44,959 nucleotides of DNA from Kalymmatonema hyalinum WJT4-NPBG1 (GCA_019359075.1 JAHHIB010000072.1:1-44959), one strand, 5' to 3'; positions 7,055-16,139 are shown, numbered from the stretch's first letter. Notes: generated by a model from the letters alone, not told the origin. Made by a program: numbers and translations.

Positions 7055-8494
7055 TTACTCTGCCCAGTCTTTCGCCCAAGCTAGAGTTTGATGTACTTGC
7101 TCTAGTGTAGGGGCTTCGCAGTACAAGCGTAAAACGGGTTCGGTACCGCTGAAACGAATCATTAACCAACTTTGATCTGCTAGGCGGAACTTGTAGCCAT
7201 CTATTGTTTGGCAATCAATGACTGCTTTTCCTGCTATTTCTGTTAAAGGTTGGGTTTGGAGTTGTTGCAAAAGACGCGATCGCACTTCCATACTCGCAAG
7301 GGGTAAATCGATGCGATCGTATGCGGAAGTGAAACCTGTTTGTTCTTGCAACTGGCGATAGTAGTCACCTAAATCCAGCCCAGATTCCACAATGGCTTCT
7401 AGTACATACAATGCTGACAGAAGTGCGTCGCGTTCGGGAATGTGGCTTCCGTAGCCAATTCCTCCCGACTCTTCGCCGCCCAACAACACCTGTGTTTCTA
7501 ACATTCTGTCAGCGATGTATTTGTAACCTACAGGTGTTTCAAAAATTGACAAGTTATGCATTGCTGCGACGCGAGGCATCAAGTCAGAACCACTGACAGT
7601 TTTGACTATTTCACCCTGAAAGCCGCGTCGTAGGGTCAGGTGGTCGATTAATATGGGGATTAAGGCTTGGGAACTCAGGAAGTTGCCTTCTCTATCAACA
7701 GCGGCAATGCGATCGCTGTCTCCGTCAAACACCAAAGCCACCGTTAAACCTGCTTGATTGGTTTCTCGGTGATTTCGCATCACCTCAAATAGATGCGAAA
7801 GATATTTAGGTAGTGGTTCGGGCGCACCGCCACCAAACAGAGGATCGCGATTGCTGTTAATTTCTTTGACTTCATTGCCGAGTAGCATCGCCAGTCCGCC
7901 AGCAGCAGCGCCGTGCATAACATCGGCAAATACCGTGAGTTTACCTGTGCTTATAGCATTGCGGATTTTTGCTATATTGACTTTGCCTTCTAAACCTTCA
8001 CAATAACTGCGCCAAGGGTTAAACGTCTCTATCTTGCCTGGGATTGACGCGGGGGGTAGTGCCTCTGCTGATAAAAGTGCTTCTATTTCTTGAGTGACTT
8101 CTGGCGGTACGGAACCACCAAAAGCGCTTTTGACTTTTAAGCCCAAATATTTACCAGGATTGTGACTAGCAGTAATAACCAGTGCGCCCAAAGCATTTTC
8201 TTGCTTTGCCGCCCAACTAAAAGCTGGGGTTGGGGCAAAGGCATCTGTCAGCAGTACATCAAACCCAGCGGCTGAGACAACATCAGCAACTTTAAGGGCA
8301 AAGTCTTCTGCCATAAATCGTCTGTCGTGTCCGACAACGATTGTCCGGCTGCCTACTTTTTCTCCATATGTATTAAGTAACACTTTTGCGGCAAGTGGAG
8401 CGACCAAGGCTACACGTTCAAATGTGAACTCATCGCCAATCACACCACGCCAGCCATCTGTACCAAACTTGATTGAGTTAGCTGCTACTGGCAT
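7055..8494 (-). CDS. Phosphoglucomutase/phosphomannomutase family protein
   Basis: This 479-residue alpha-D-phosphohexomutase interconverts hexose 1- and 6-phosphates for glycogen, polysaccharide and nucleotide-sugar synthesis. Four family signatures are visible: an N-terminal FGTDGWRG loop (about residues 9-16), the phosphoserine loop TASHNPGKYLG (about 108-118), the metal loop FDGDSDR (about 255-261) and the sugar loop GGEESGGIG (about 341-349). The C-terminal phosphate-binding RFSGTEPVLRLY is also present. Whether glucose or mannose is preferred cannot be read from the sequence. It is a single gene, with repeat DNA on its downstream side. Confidence 0.93.
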   Translation of the reverse strand: MPVAANSIKFGTDGWRGVIGDEFTFERVALVAPLAAKVLLNTYGEKVGSRTIVVGHDRRFMAEDFALKVADVVSAAGFDVLLTDAFAPTPAFSWAAKQENALGALVITASHNPGKYLGLKVKSAFGGSVPPEVTQEIEALLSAEALPPASIPGKIETFNPWRSYCEGLEGKVNIAKIRNAISTGKLTVFADVMHGAAAGGLAMLLGNEVKEINSNRDPLFGGGAPEPLPKYLSHLFEVMRNHRETNQAGLTVALVFDGDSDRIAAVDREGNFLSSQALIPILIDHLTLRRGFQGEIVKTVSGSDLMPRVAAMHNLSIFETPVGYKYIADRMLETQVLLGGEESGGIGYGSHIPERDALLSALYVLEAIVESGLDLGDYYRQLQEQTGFTSAYDRIDLPLASMEVRSRLLQQLQTQPLTEIAGKAVIDCQTIDGYKFRLADQSWLMIRFSGTEPVLRLYCEAPTLEQVHQTLAWAKDWAE

Positions 8495-8625
8495 TGAGGT
8501 ATCCCTACTTCCTAACTGAGGATTCTAGCATTCACACAGGGCACCCGGTAAAAAAGGCATCTAGTATACAAAATGTAACAGTAATACCACGCTATTTGTG
8601 ACACCTCAGCAAACGAGTATGTTCC

Positions 8626-9585
8626 CTACTCACTTAATGCAAACTTATCTGTCGCTTCAATTAAGGCACTGCGAATTCCTGGTTCACTCATCGAATGTCC
8701 AGCATCAGGAACAACAATAAATTCTGCTTGATCCCAAGCACGATGTAATTCCCAAGCCGATATCATTGGACAAACAACATCGTAACGCCCTTGAACAATC
8801 ACAGCAGGTATATGGCGGATGCGGTCAACATTTAAAAGTAATTGATTTTCTGTTTCAAAAAATCCTTTATTAATAAAGTAATGACACTCAATTCGCGCAA
8901 ATGCCTCTGCAAATTCATTCTCACCAAACTTTTGCATCAGTTGTGTGTCTACAAACAATCGACTTGTACTCGCTTCCCAAATTGACCAAGCACGCGCTGC
9001 TTCCAACCTAATTTGTGAATCTGGACTGGTCAAGCGTTTGTAATAAGCTGTGAGCAAATCGTCACGTTCAGCCAGTGGAATTGGTTTTAAATATTCTTCC
9101 CAAGTATCAGGAAAAATATAGCTAGCCCCCTCTTGGTAGAACCAGCGCAATTCTTTTTGCCTCAACATGAATATGCCGCGTAGAATCAGCCCCGTGCATG
9201 AAGTGGGATAAGTTTGGCTGTAGGCTAATGATAGAGTACTGCCCCAACTCCCCCCGAATACCACCCACTTTTCTATACCTAAATGCTTTCGTAGCTTTTC
9301 AATATCACTGACCAAATCCCAAGTCGTGTTCTCACGCAGTTCCGCATGAGGTCTACTTTGACCGCAACCGCGTTGGTCAAACATCACCAGACGCCATTTT
9401 TCTGGATGGAAATATTGTCGATAAAAAGGCGGACATCCACCACCAGGTCCTCCATGTAACAAAACAATCGGCTTGCCTTGCGGGTTGCCTGATTCTTCAA
9501 AATGAATCGTGTGGAGGTCGGAAACCTTTAAATTGCCTTCTTTGTAAGGTTCGATGGGTGAATAAAGTTCTCGCATGCCGTCCAT
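8626..9585 (-). CDS. pip: Proline iminopeptidase
   Basis: This enzyme is a cytoplasmic alpha/beta-hydrolase (peptidase family S33) that removes N-terminal proline from peptides. Visible features are the oxyanion segment HGGPGGG, MFDQRGCGQSRPH, the nucleophile elbow GGSWGS (Ser in the middle), and late Asp and His in GRYDVVCP and PDAGHSMSEPG. About 320 residues is the usual size. The frame is open to 9618. Family members begin near MRELYSPIEPY, so the start is more likely 9585 or 9576 than 9618; no Shine-Dalgarno decides between them. It is a separate unit with no peptide-transport gene alongside. Confidence 0.93.
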   Translation of the reverse strand: MDGMRELYSPIEPYKEGNLKVSDLHTIHFEESGNPQGKPIVLLHGGPGGGCPPFYRQYFHPEKWRLVMFDQRGCGQSRPHAELRENTTWDLVSDIEKLRKHLGIEKWVVFGGSWGSTLSLAYSQTYPTSCTGLILRGIFMLRQKELRWFYQEGASYIFPDTWEEYLKPIPLAERDDLLTAYYKRLTSPDSQIRLEAARAWSIWEASTSRLFVDTQLMQKFGENEFAEAFARIECHYFINKGFFETENQLLLNVDRIRHIPAVIVQGRYDVVCPMISAWELHRAWDQAEFIVVPDAGHSMSEPGIRSALIEATDKFALSE

Positions 9586-9723
9586 TCTACTGCCTTTGAT
9601 GGAAAAATTGTATAACAAATTACTTAGGCATTGAGTTGTTTCTCAGGCAGGCGATGACACTATAGATGCAACCAAACAGGGGTGATTGCCTTTTGCATCG
9701 GGGGATGCCAAGAAGAGTTTCCG

Positions 9724-10515
9724 TCAATTTTCAATCAAATTTCCATCGGATGGCAGGTGACAGGAGAGCATAAGGGACCCACCATTTACGTGAATGACCT
9801 GACCAGTTACAAAGCTGCTAGCATCCGAGGCAAGATAGAGACATGCCTCGGCAACGTCCTCACAAGTTCCAAGGCGGCGTAAGGGTATGATTTCCCTGAG
9901 TATTTGATACTTTGCTTCTAAATTCAAATAATCTTCAGCAATACGACTGGTATCAATTGTGCCAGGGCTTACTGTGTTGACTGTTATTCCATAGGGACCG
10001 AACTCCATAGCAATGGCTTTTGACAAGGCGTGAATACCGCCTTTGCACGTCACGTTATGGGCACGATCAGGAGCCCCGACAAATCCGTCGTAGCCGGATA
10101 TATGAATTATTCGACCCCATTGTTTTGCTTTCATACCCGGCAAAGTTGCACGGGCAAGGTAGAAAGCGGAGCTTAAATTCGTGTTGATAACTCGATGCCA
10201 ATCTTCAATCGAGATATCCAGAAAAGCTTGTCTTGGTCTGATTGCCGCGTTGCACACGACAATATCAACTGCACCAAACTTTTCAATAGAAACATCGACC
10301 ATCTTTTGCACAGCATCTGGGTCACTGATATCAGCCATTACAGCTATTGCCTGACTCCCAAAATTACGGGCTTCTTCAGCAACCTTTTCTATGGCTTCCT
10401 GATTACGATGACCATTGATCACAACATTTGCCCCTGACGACGCTAATAATAACGCGATCGCCTTGCCAATATTTTGCCCAGAACCAGTAATCAGGGCTGT
10501 TTTACCCTGTAACAT
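9724..10515 (-). CDS. SDR-family oxidoreductase with Asn in place of the catalytic Tyr
   Basis: This classical short-chain dehydrogenase/reductase has about 263 residues. The Rossmann start is TGSGQNIGKA (cofactor loop), with CNAA (the NNAG equivalent) and the Ser segment HISGYDG. Where YxxxK is expected it reads NVTCK (Asn-Val-Thr-Cys-Lys), so the general-acid Tyr is absent; I re-read the DNA as AAC there. The PG segment TVSPGTIDT and the C-terminal GQVIHVNGG are present. It may be a binding-only or altered SDR, or use another residue. I chose ATG 10515, which follows an AGGA at 5 nt, over ATG 10533. It lies upstream of, and divergent from, the homocitrate synthase gene across an AT-rich spacer. 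Substrate unknown. Confidence 0.85.
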   Translation of the reverse strand: MLQGKTALITGSGQNIGKAIALLLASSGANVVINGHRNQEAIEKVAEEARNFGSQAIAVMADISDPDAVQKMVDVSIEKFGAVDIVVCNAAIRPRQAFLDISIEDWHRVINTNLSSAFYLARATLPGMKAKQWGRIIHISGYDGFVGAPDRAHNVTCKGGIHALSKAIAMEFGPYGITVNTVSPGTIDTSRIAEDYLNLEAKYQILREIIPLRRLGTCEDVAEACLYLASDASSFVTGQVIHVNGGSLMLSCHLPSDGNLIEN

Positions 10516-10984
10516 TTTATTCCTATCTTTCATGATTTAGAGTTAATTTATACTGAAGTTTTTTATCATATCACCTTTTCTATTTCCAAAAAATATTCCT
10601 TATTCGAATTTTCTATTTTTCACATTTAAAAAGATTTTTATTAACTTTATTTTGTATAAATTAAAGTTACAATTACAATTTAAAAGTTATGCTTATCTCT
10701 CAAAAATCATAGTCTCAAGGAGCTATATTTTTTGTTTAGTATAGAAATACAGCAGATTGCAAGTAGGTGAAGTACAACGCTCTTGTGTAAAAGCCAGACA
10801 CACAGCCAATTTTGCTTCTAATTCCTGACTCCTGAGTCAGGAATTGCTGCTGTAAGTTTAAGAATTGCAGCAAGGCATAAACAGAGGGTTTAATATCAAT
10901 TGAAGCTCGAATTTGCCAGGGAATAAAAACCGCCCTTAAAAGCCAGAGCATCTATAAGAATTTCCTAACAAAAGGACTAAATCA
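10516..10984. other. AT-rich divergent spacer with a hairpin repeat
   Basis: This gap of about 470 nt separates the divergent SDR and homocitrate synthase genes. The part from 10540 to 10720 is strikingly AT-rich compared with its surroundings. A 12-bp hairpin (AATTCCTGACTC, loop CT, GAGTCAGGAATT) lies at 10820-10845. No open frame there looks real. Promoters for both genes are expected here, but I cannot pick them out confidently. Confidence 0.5.
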
Positions 10985-12133
10985 ATGTCACTAAGCCAGT
11001 TTGCAATCGTTGAAAGTACTCTGCGCGAGGGAGAACAATTTTGTCTTGCCGACTTTTTATCAAATGATAAGGTTGAGATTGCCAGAGCACTCGACAATTT
11101 CGGCGTTGACTACATCGAAGTGACATCTCCTTGCGCCTCACCCCAATCCCATCGAGATTGTCAGCGTTTGACTCAATTAGGCTTGCGCTCCAAAGTAGTG
11201 ACTCACATTCGCTGCCATCTAGACGACGCCAAAGTTGCCCTAGATACAGGCGTCAATGGCATTAATATGTTTATCGGCACCTCTAGCCTCCTACGCCAGT
11301 TTGGTCATGGCAAGAGCATCAATGAAATCCTTGAACTGGCAACGCAAGTCATTACCTTCATCCACGAACAAAGCCCTGAAACTGAGTTGCGCTTTTCCAC
11401 CGAAGATTCCTTCCGTAGTTCGCTTCCAGATTTGCTACAGGTTTATCTTGCCATCGATAAACTCGGAATCGTCAACCGTTTCGGCATTGCCGATACTGTG
11501 GGCGTAGCTACTCCGAATCAAGTTTTTAATCTAGTGCAGACTCTGCGGCAATATACTGATAAAGATATTGAGTTTCACGGTCATAACGACACTGGTTGCG
11601 CGATCGCCAATAGCTACGCTGCCCTCGAAGCTGGTGCAACTCATATTGATACGACTATCCTAGGAATTGGTGAGCGCAACGGGATTACACCCCTTGCTGG
11701 ATTGATTGCTCGCCTTTATACTGTCGATCCAGAGCAGTTGAAGCGTAAATACTGTCTGGATCACCTCCAAGAATTACATCACCTAGTCGCTGATAAAGTT
11801 GGCATAACTATTCCCTTCAACCACTACATTGTTGGCTCAGCGGCTTTCAGCCACAAAGCTGGCATTCATACTCAAGCAATCCTCAATAATCCCAAGACTT
11901 ACGAAGTGATAAATCCCAATGATTTTGGTCAGACGCGCTCGTTTTTGATTAACCATAAGCTTACAGGTAAGCATGCAATTGCGAATCGAGCGAGTCAACT
12001 GGGGCTAGACTTTGACAAATTCCAAATTCAGACGATTACCCAGAGGATTAAAGCCTTAGCTGATCAACAACATCTCACTCTAGATAAAGTTGATGAAATT
12101 CTCTACTCTGCCTTAAACGTTCAACACAGTTAA
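10985..12133 (+). CDS. Lys20-type homocitrate synthase
   Basis: This 382-residue DRE-TIM metallolyase condenses 2-oxoglutarate (or a related 2-oxo acid) with acetyl-CoA. STLREGEQF at residues 11-19 supplies the catalytic Arg-Glu. HxH at 198-200 ([10 protein letters not shown]) ligates the metal, and [11 protein letters not shown] and [11 protein letters not shown] are conserved. The whole chain resembles fungal and Thermus Lys20 (alpha-aminoadipate lysine pathway; for example [31 protein letters not shown]) more than NifV or LeuA. At this length it lacks the LeuA regulatory domain. The start follows AAGGACTAAATCA. It converges with, and overlaps by four bases, the AbrB-like gene. No other alpha-aminoadipate genes are in the window, so its product's fate is unknown: nitrogenase cofactor or 2-oxo-acid chain extension are options. 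Confidence 0.85.
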   Translation: MSLSQFAIVESTLREGEQFCLADFLSNDKVEIARALDNFGVDYIEVTSPCASPQSHRDCQRLTQLGLRSKVVTHIRCHLDDAKVALDTGVNGINMFIGTSSLLRQFGHGKSINEILELATQVITFIHEQSPETELRFSTEDSFRSSLPDLLQVYLAIDKLGIVNRFGIADTVGVATPNQVFNLVQTLRQYTDKDIEFHGHNDTGCAIANSYAALEAGATHIDTTILGIGERNGITPLAGLIARLYTVDPEQLKRKYCLDHLQELHHLVADKVGITIPFNHYIVGSAAFSHKAGIHTQAILNNPKTYEVINPNDFGQTRSFLINHKLTGKHAIANRASQLGLDFDKFQIQTITQRIKALADQQHLTLDKVDEILYSALNVQHS

Positions 12134-13344
12134 AACTCTGCTTGATCGGGGTTAAATTCCACCAATCCTTCTTCTTCCTTCGGTTGAGAATTAGCATGTT
12201 TGCCACGTTTGACCAAAAAAGCAATTAACCACGGGGCAATCAACAAAATACCTAACATCCGAGTCAATTGCATTGCCAGCACCAAGCCGGTGTCACCGCC
12301 TAACTGCATAGCTGTGGCAATCATTGCCTCAATTCCCCCAGGAGTGAATCCTAAGACTGCCGTTACCGTATCAACGTGTGTTACCACATGGAACTCATAT
12401 CCAACTCCCAAACAAATGAAAATCAGCGCAATGACCAAACCCACCTCAATTAATACAGTTCGCAAGAGTTTGCGGGCTGTTTGCCAGTCAAACTGTACAC
12501 CAATGTACAGTCCAATGAGCAGTTGTCCTGCACAAAAAACAGGCTGAGGCACTTGTATTTGGTACGGTAGCATCCAAAACGCGACTAAGCCAACGAGAAA
12601 CGGACCCAAAAACCCGGATGAGGGCAGACGGAGTTGCTTTCCCCCCCAAATCCCCAAGCCGCTGCACACAGCGAGTACCAATAAGTTCAATAACATTGGC
12701 AGTGTTGGTAGGTTATTTGTTATCACAACACTAGCTGTGGCTTGGGTGTCTGGGTTGGCGGGAAAAAGTAAGGTGGCTGCGGTTGGCAGGATTAAGACGA
12801 CTAGCAATACCCGGATATACTGAATGAGGGCAACAGCGATTGTATCTGCCCCCATTTCTTCACTCATGGCAACGATGCTAGAGGCGGCACCGGGTATAAA
12901 ACCTAAAAAACCCGTAGTGCGATCAATACCAGCCCAACGGCTTAACAGGTAGCCGCTGAACATACTCAGGCTACCCGTGGTAAAAACACATAGTAGCAGA
13001 GGTATGGCGTAGGTTGTTGCCACACTCAGTGTCTCTGGGGAAAGACGGGTGGCAGTGACGATACCGATGATGACTTGCCCAACAATTTTAAAGGTCGAAG
13101 GTAGGGGTTGGGGGCTACCCTTGATAATTGCATAGGCAATTCCCCCCAGCATTGGAGCGAGTAGCCAACCGACTGGAACGTGCAGCCAATGGAATAGACA
13201 GCCAGCTAGAATCGCAGTTGCTAGCTGCTGGATAATTTTTTGAATCTTTGGCAAGCTTGAAACTATTTTCTCTCCCAATTGAGAGCGGATATCTTGATGG
13301 CAGACACATTGGGAGTCAGGTAAAGGTAGAATTTTCCAAGACAC
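12130..13344 (-). CDS. AbrB-family (COG3180-type) integral membrane protein
   Basis: This polytopic membrane protein of about 404 residues has two internally similar halves with the [27 protein letters not shown]-like motif late in the chain. An equivalent segment ([32 protein letters not shown]) occurs in the first half. This is the AbrB duplication family, sometimes annotated as putative ammonia monooxygenase although it is a transporter-like protein of unknown substrate. Roughly ten hydrophobic segments are visible. The start at 13344 is a GTG and the first 35 residues look atypical, so the true start may lie downstream. It converges with the homocitrate synthase gene; a functional link is unproven. 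Confidence 0.85.
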   Translation of the reverse strand: MSWKILPLPDSQCVCHQDIRSQLGEKIVSSLPKIQKIIQQLATAILAGCLFHWLHVPVGWLLAPMLGGIAYAIIKGSPQPLPSTFKIVGQVIIGIVTATRLSPETLSVATTYAIPLLLCVFTTGSLSMFSGYLLSRWAGIDRTTGFLGFIPGAASSIVAMSEEMGADTIAVALIQYIRVLLVVLILPTAATLLFPANPDTQATASVVITNNLPTLPMLLNLLVLAVCSGLGIWGGKQLRLPSSGFLGPFLVGLVAFWMLPYQIQVPQPVFCAGQLLIGLYIGVQFDWQTARKLLRTVLIEVGLVIALIFICLGVGYEFHVVTHVDTVTAVLGFTPGGIEAMIATAMQLGGDTGLVLAMQLTRMLGILLIAPWLIAFLVKRGKHANSQPKEEEGLVEFNPDQAEF

Positions 13345-13410
13345 AGAGATATAGAAGAGCTACAAACAGCTTAGCTCATACAGCAATACTAAAATTAAAA
13401 TATTTAAACA

Positions 13411-13449
13411 TTAAACCTCCTCAATGAGGATTTCATTAAGGAGGTTTAA
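13411..13449 (-). terminator. Strong hairpin downstream of the actin-like operon
   Basis: This near-perfect 39-nt hairpin has TTAAACCTCCT at 13411-13421 paired with AGGAGGTTTAA at 13439-13449. The stem is extended inside by AATGA/TCATT around a GGATT loop. It lies about 35 nt past the stop codon of the ParR-like gene (minus strand) and is followed on that strand by AT-rich sequence rather than a clean T-run. A terminator or 3'-end stabiliser for that operon is the simplest reading. Confidence 0.55.
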
Positions 13450-13483
13450 CAGCAGCGAAACACTTTCACACCCTGAAATTTCT

Positions 13484-13996
13484 TTAGAAATCATCCAGAA
13501 ATTGACTAATGCGGCTGATGAGTGGGTCAACCTCTTGAGGAGGAGTAGCAGCAGCATTAGTAGGAGTAGAAGTACTATTGATAACTTCTAGCACTGGTGC
13601 GCTTTGGGGTGCTGGAGGGGGACTGGTTGATACATGATTGACCATGATAGCCAGTTGAGCCACTTGTTGACTAAGTTGCATTAGATGGTGTTCCATCATC
13701 TCCAACCGATTAGATTCCTTGGCAAAAAAACGTTCCTCAAGGCCAGCTATCTGACTTCTTAGGTCAGCAATTTGTTGTTCCACCCCTGGTGTTGCTGTTG
13801 TTGCTGCTGGTTTTGGGGCTGGTCGTACAGATTCCGGTACGCACAAAGATTGCCATAAGGCTTCTTTACACAGGTCGCTGAAGGTCTTTTGGGGATCTTT
13901 TTCCAAATGACTTTCGACGAGAGCTAACAAGCTTTCGTCAGCCACCCCTGGCTCGAACGTAACCGATTTAACGACTTTTTTTGACCATTGGAACAT
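13484..13996 (-). CDS. ParR-like adaptor candidate downstream of the actin-like ATPase
   Basis: This 170-residue protein starts 5 nt after the ParM-like gene ends, so it is almost certainly co-transcribed and possibly translationally coupled. Residues 9-51 look like a ribbon-helix-helix unit: a strand (VKSVTFEP) and two helices (DESLLALVESHLEKD, TFSDLCKEALWQSL). Residues about 72-120 form a coiled coil, 122-156 a Pro/Ala/Thr/Ser linker, and 157-170 a short acidic C-terminal helix (DPLISRISQFLDDF). ParR proteins have this layout: an RHH domain binding the centromere and a mobile C-terminal helix capping ParM filaments. The family call is inference from context and architecture; I do not recognise it by sequence. 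Cytoplasmic or nucleoid location is expected. Confidence 0.7.
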   Translation of the reverse strand: MFQWSKKVVKSVTFEPGVADESLLALVESHLEKDPQKTFSDLCKEALWQSLCVPESVRPAPKPAATTATPGVEQQIADLRSQIAGLEERFFAKESNRLEMMEHHLMQLSQQVAQLAIMVNHVSTSPPPAPQSAPVLEVINSTSTPTNAAATPPQEVDPLISRISQFLDDF

Positions 13997-14001
13997 CAGT
14001 C

Positions 14002-15153
14002 TTAAGCTCTAGCGCGAGCGGAGGATAACTGTGCTTCTCCATAAATGTACTGCCCGAGAGCATTTGCTTGTCGCGACGGTGAAGCTAGATGAGCGTTAAT
14101 TTTTGCTTCTTTAAGCAAACGTTGAACATCTTCCCAGAAAAATTCTCCACCTCCTCCGGTGAGAATCACATCGGTAACGCGCTCTGGTAGCCATGCTAGC
14201 ACGCGGTTACAGATTTCGCGAGAAAACATTTCTATCAGATTGGGGAGAAAATCATCCAGATTCGTGGGCTTGCTGGCACCTCTGGGACGGTAGAAGCGAT
14301 CGCTCTTGGGTCGGTTGACTGCGGTAATCAAAGAGAGAGATTGGCTATCTGCTCCCTCAATTTCGGCAGCAACCAGCTCATAAAACTTGCTCATACCAAA
14401 GTCTTCACTCTTGGAAGCACCTCGGGCAAAGCGGAAGTTATCAACCATCAAACAATCGGTCGTTTGATGTCCAATATCCACAATCGCCACAGAGACTTTC
14501 GTGAAATCCGGCATGACTGTGCCTTTTTTCGGTTGAGCCTCACTCCAGAGCAAGCTGCCATACCCTTCTGGCATCACCCAAACCTTGGTAACGTTCAGTG
14601 ATACGGCTTCACCGCGAAAATTCATCACATGAGGACCACTCAGTTGGCTAATGAGCTGTGCTTTTTCCTTTTCAAATTGTTCTTGAGAAAGGTAAGGCAG
14701 ACCCAGGATCACAGAGACCTCATCCTTGATCTTAAAATAGCCAGCGCAAGCTAAAACTTTTACCAGTGCGTCTTCAACCTTAGATTGGCCCACACCTAGG
14801 TTAGCCCCAAAATCTGCTGCCAGTTGACCAACAGCATATCCACTACCTTGATATTCCAGCCACAAATCCATTAATGGGTCAGTAGCACGGGCTTCAAAAA
14901 CACCCCCGCGCACCTGTTCCATTGACATTTCTTTGACGTTGGCAGGCACGAACACCACATTATTGGGTTCGCGGCTAATACAAGTCTTGGTGGAAGTTCT
15001 ACCTAAGTCAACACTAAGAATCTTTTTTCCCGCACCGCCACCAACTGCTTGAGGGGGAGCGGCATTTATTGGGGTAGATGCCGAAACTCTATCTCTATTC
15101 ATTGGGATAGCAGCGGCATTCATCGGATTGGCGGCGGAAGGTTGGTCTGTCAT
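14002..15153 (-). CDS. Actin-like ATPase, ParM/StbA type
   Basis: This 383-residue protein has an actin/Hsp70-fold nucleotide site: phosphate-1 loop LSVDLGRTSTK (46-56), phosphate-2 VAIVDIGHQTTD (222-233, Asp226) and adenosine motif VILTGGGGEFF (329-339). Length and motif spacing suit the ParM/StbA/Alp branch rather than MreB or FtsA. Residues 1-42 are a low-complexity Asn/Ala/Pro tail not needed for the fold. AGGAG lies 7 nt before the ATG. It should polymerise with ATP in the cytoplasm and move a DNA or protein cargo through the product of the next gene. The neighbours are ordinary chromosomal genes, not plasmid genes, and no iteron-like centromere repeats were seen upstream (15154-15230). 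Confidence 0.88.
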   Translation of the reverse strand: MTDQPSAANPMNAAAIPMNRDRVSASTPINAAPPQAVGGGAGKKILSVDLGRTSTKTCISREPNNVVFVPANVKEMSMEQVRGGVFEARATDPLMDLWLEYQGSGYAVGQLAADFGANLGVGQSKVEDALVKVLACAGYFKIKDEVSVILGLPYLSQEQFEKEKAQLISQLSGPHVMNFRGEAVSLNVTKVWVMPEGYGSLLWSEAQPKKGTVMPDFTKVSVAIVDIGHQTTDCLMVDNFRFARGASKSEDFGMSKFYELVAAEIEGADSQSLSLITAVNRPKSDRFYRPRGASKPTNLDDFLPNLIEMFSREICNRVLAWLPERVTDVILTGGGGEFFWEDVQRLLKEAKINAHLASPSRQANALGQYIYGEAQLSSARARA

Positions 15154-15518
15154 GAAAGCTCCTAGTACTTACTTAGCTATAACAAGTTATCATGCCCATC
15201 TTACATAAAGGCGTGTATCAGAAAACCTTTACTGCGTCAACTGTACCAAGAAATATGCAAACAATGACTTAGTCGTTGAGCAATAGCGATGGCTTCGTCG
15301 GCCCTGTTGCCCAACCGCACTCCCTGGGGTTGCCTCAAAGCAGCGGAGCTTTGAGGAAGCCTTTCTGGAAGAACACGGTAGCGCAGAACGGGCGATCGCG
15401 CATGAGTTTAGCTCTTTACCATAAAATAGTAAAGCAGGAGCGAGAGTTACACGGCTGATAACGCTTTGTTTTACCCAAAAACGCTTGTTTTTCTGCGTTC
15501 GTTGGGACAAGGATTTTT
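15154..15518. other. Intergenic region with a hairpin
   Basis: This 365-nt spacer lies between the actin-like operon promoter side and the DedA gene. It contains an 8-bp inverted repeat (CCTCAAAG at 15333-15340, CTTTGAGG at 15349-15356) and one HIP1-like site near 15391. The open frame on the minus strand at 15229-15558 overlaps the DedA stop and has no recognisable protein features. I see no gene here. Confidence 0.5.
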
Positions 15519-16139
15519 TTACTTTCTCCTGTTTTTCTGCCTCCGCTTGATCACCCAAACAACAAATGCCAGGACGAGAACTGCAAGCACAATTTTAGAT
15601 ACAGGAGCCAGGTACTTGTCCACTAGTTCATACTGACTACCCAACGCGTAGCCTGAGTATGTTAGCAAAGCAACCCATGCAGCGCTACCTAGAGTTGAGT
15701 AAATTAAAAATGGCAGCAAGTGCATATTGCTCATGCCTGCGGGAACGGAAATTAAAGTCCGCACTCCTGGTACAAGACGACCAATAAAAACTGCTTTGCC
15801 ACCTTGCTGGTCAAACCAGCGCTTTGCCTTGGTGATATCTTTGCTAGAGATACTCAACCACTTACCATATTTGTCAGCCCACGCTCGCAAGCGCTTTTCC
15901 CCGAAAATTTTACCGGGGTAGTACCAAACAAGTGCGCCTAGTACAGAACCCAGCAGTCCGGCAAAAAAGACTCCTATGACATTAAGTTTAGCCCCTGGCA
16001 GATTTGATGTATATCCTGCCAAGGGCATTATCAGTTCTGAAGGAATGGGGGGAAATAGGTTTTCGAGGAACATGAGCAGGGCGATTCCCCAATAGCCTAG
16101 GGATTCGATAATCTGTTTTATCCAATCCGTATCTATCAT
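15519..16139 (-). CDS. dedA: DedA-family membrane protein
   Basis: This 206-residue protein belongs to the DedA/SNARE-associated family, implicated in lipid (undecaprenyl-phosphate and phosphatidyl) flipping and membrane homeostasis. Visible family features are FLENLFPPIPSELIMPLAGY (about 24-43), the amphipathic GxxxG segments, and the conserved FIGRLVPGVRTLISVPAGMSNM (about 117-138) with its two arginines. It has four to five membrane segments and a basic C-terminus (KRRQKNRRK). Size is typical. It is a single gene, and no partner is visible. Confidence 0.94.
   Translation of the reverse strand: MIDTDWIKQIIESLGYWGIALLMFLENLFPPIPSELIMPLAGYTSNLPGAKLNVIGVFFAGLLGSVLGALVWYYPGKIFGEKRLRAWADKYGKWLSISSKDITKAKRWFDQQGGKAVFIGRLVPGVRTLISVPAGMSNMHLLPFLIYSTLGSAAWVALLTYSGYALGSQYELVDKYLAPVSKIVLAVLVLAFVVWVIKRRQKNRRK

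Noticed and set aside
13484-15153. Plasmid origin for the whole window
   Set aside because: Although ParM-type genes are typical of plasmids, the window is full of core chromosomal genes (glnB, pyrG, thiC, tRNA-Ile, NTRC) and has no replication initiator.
15229-15558. 109-codon minus-strand frame next to dedA
   Set aside because: It overlaps the dedA 3' end, has atypical composition and crosses an inverted repeat; no family resemblance.
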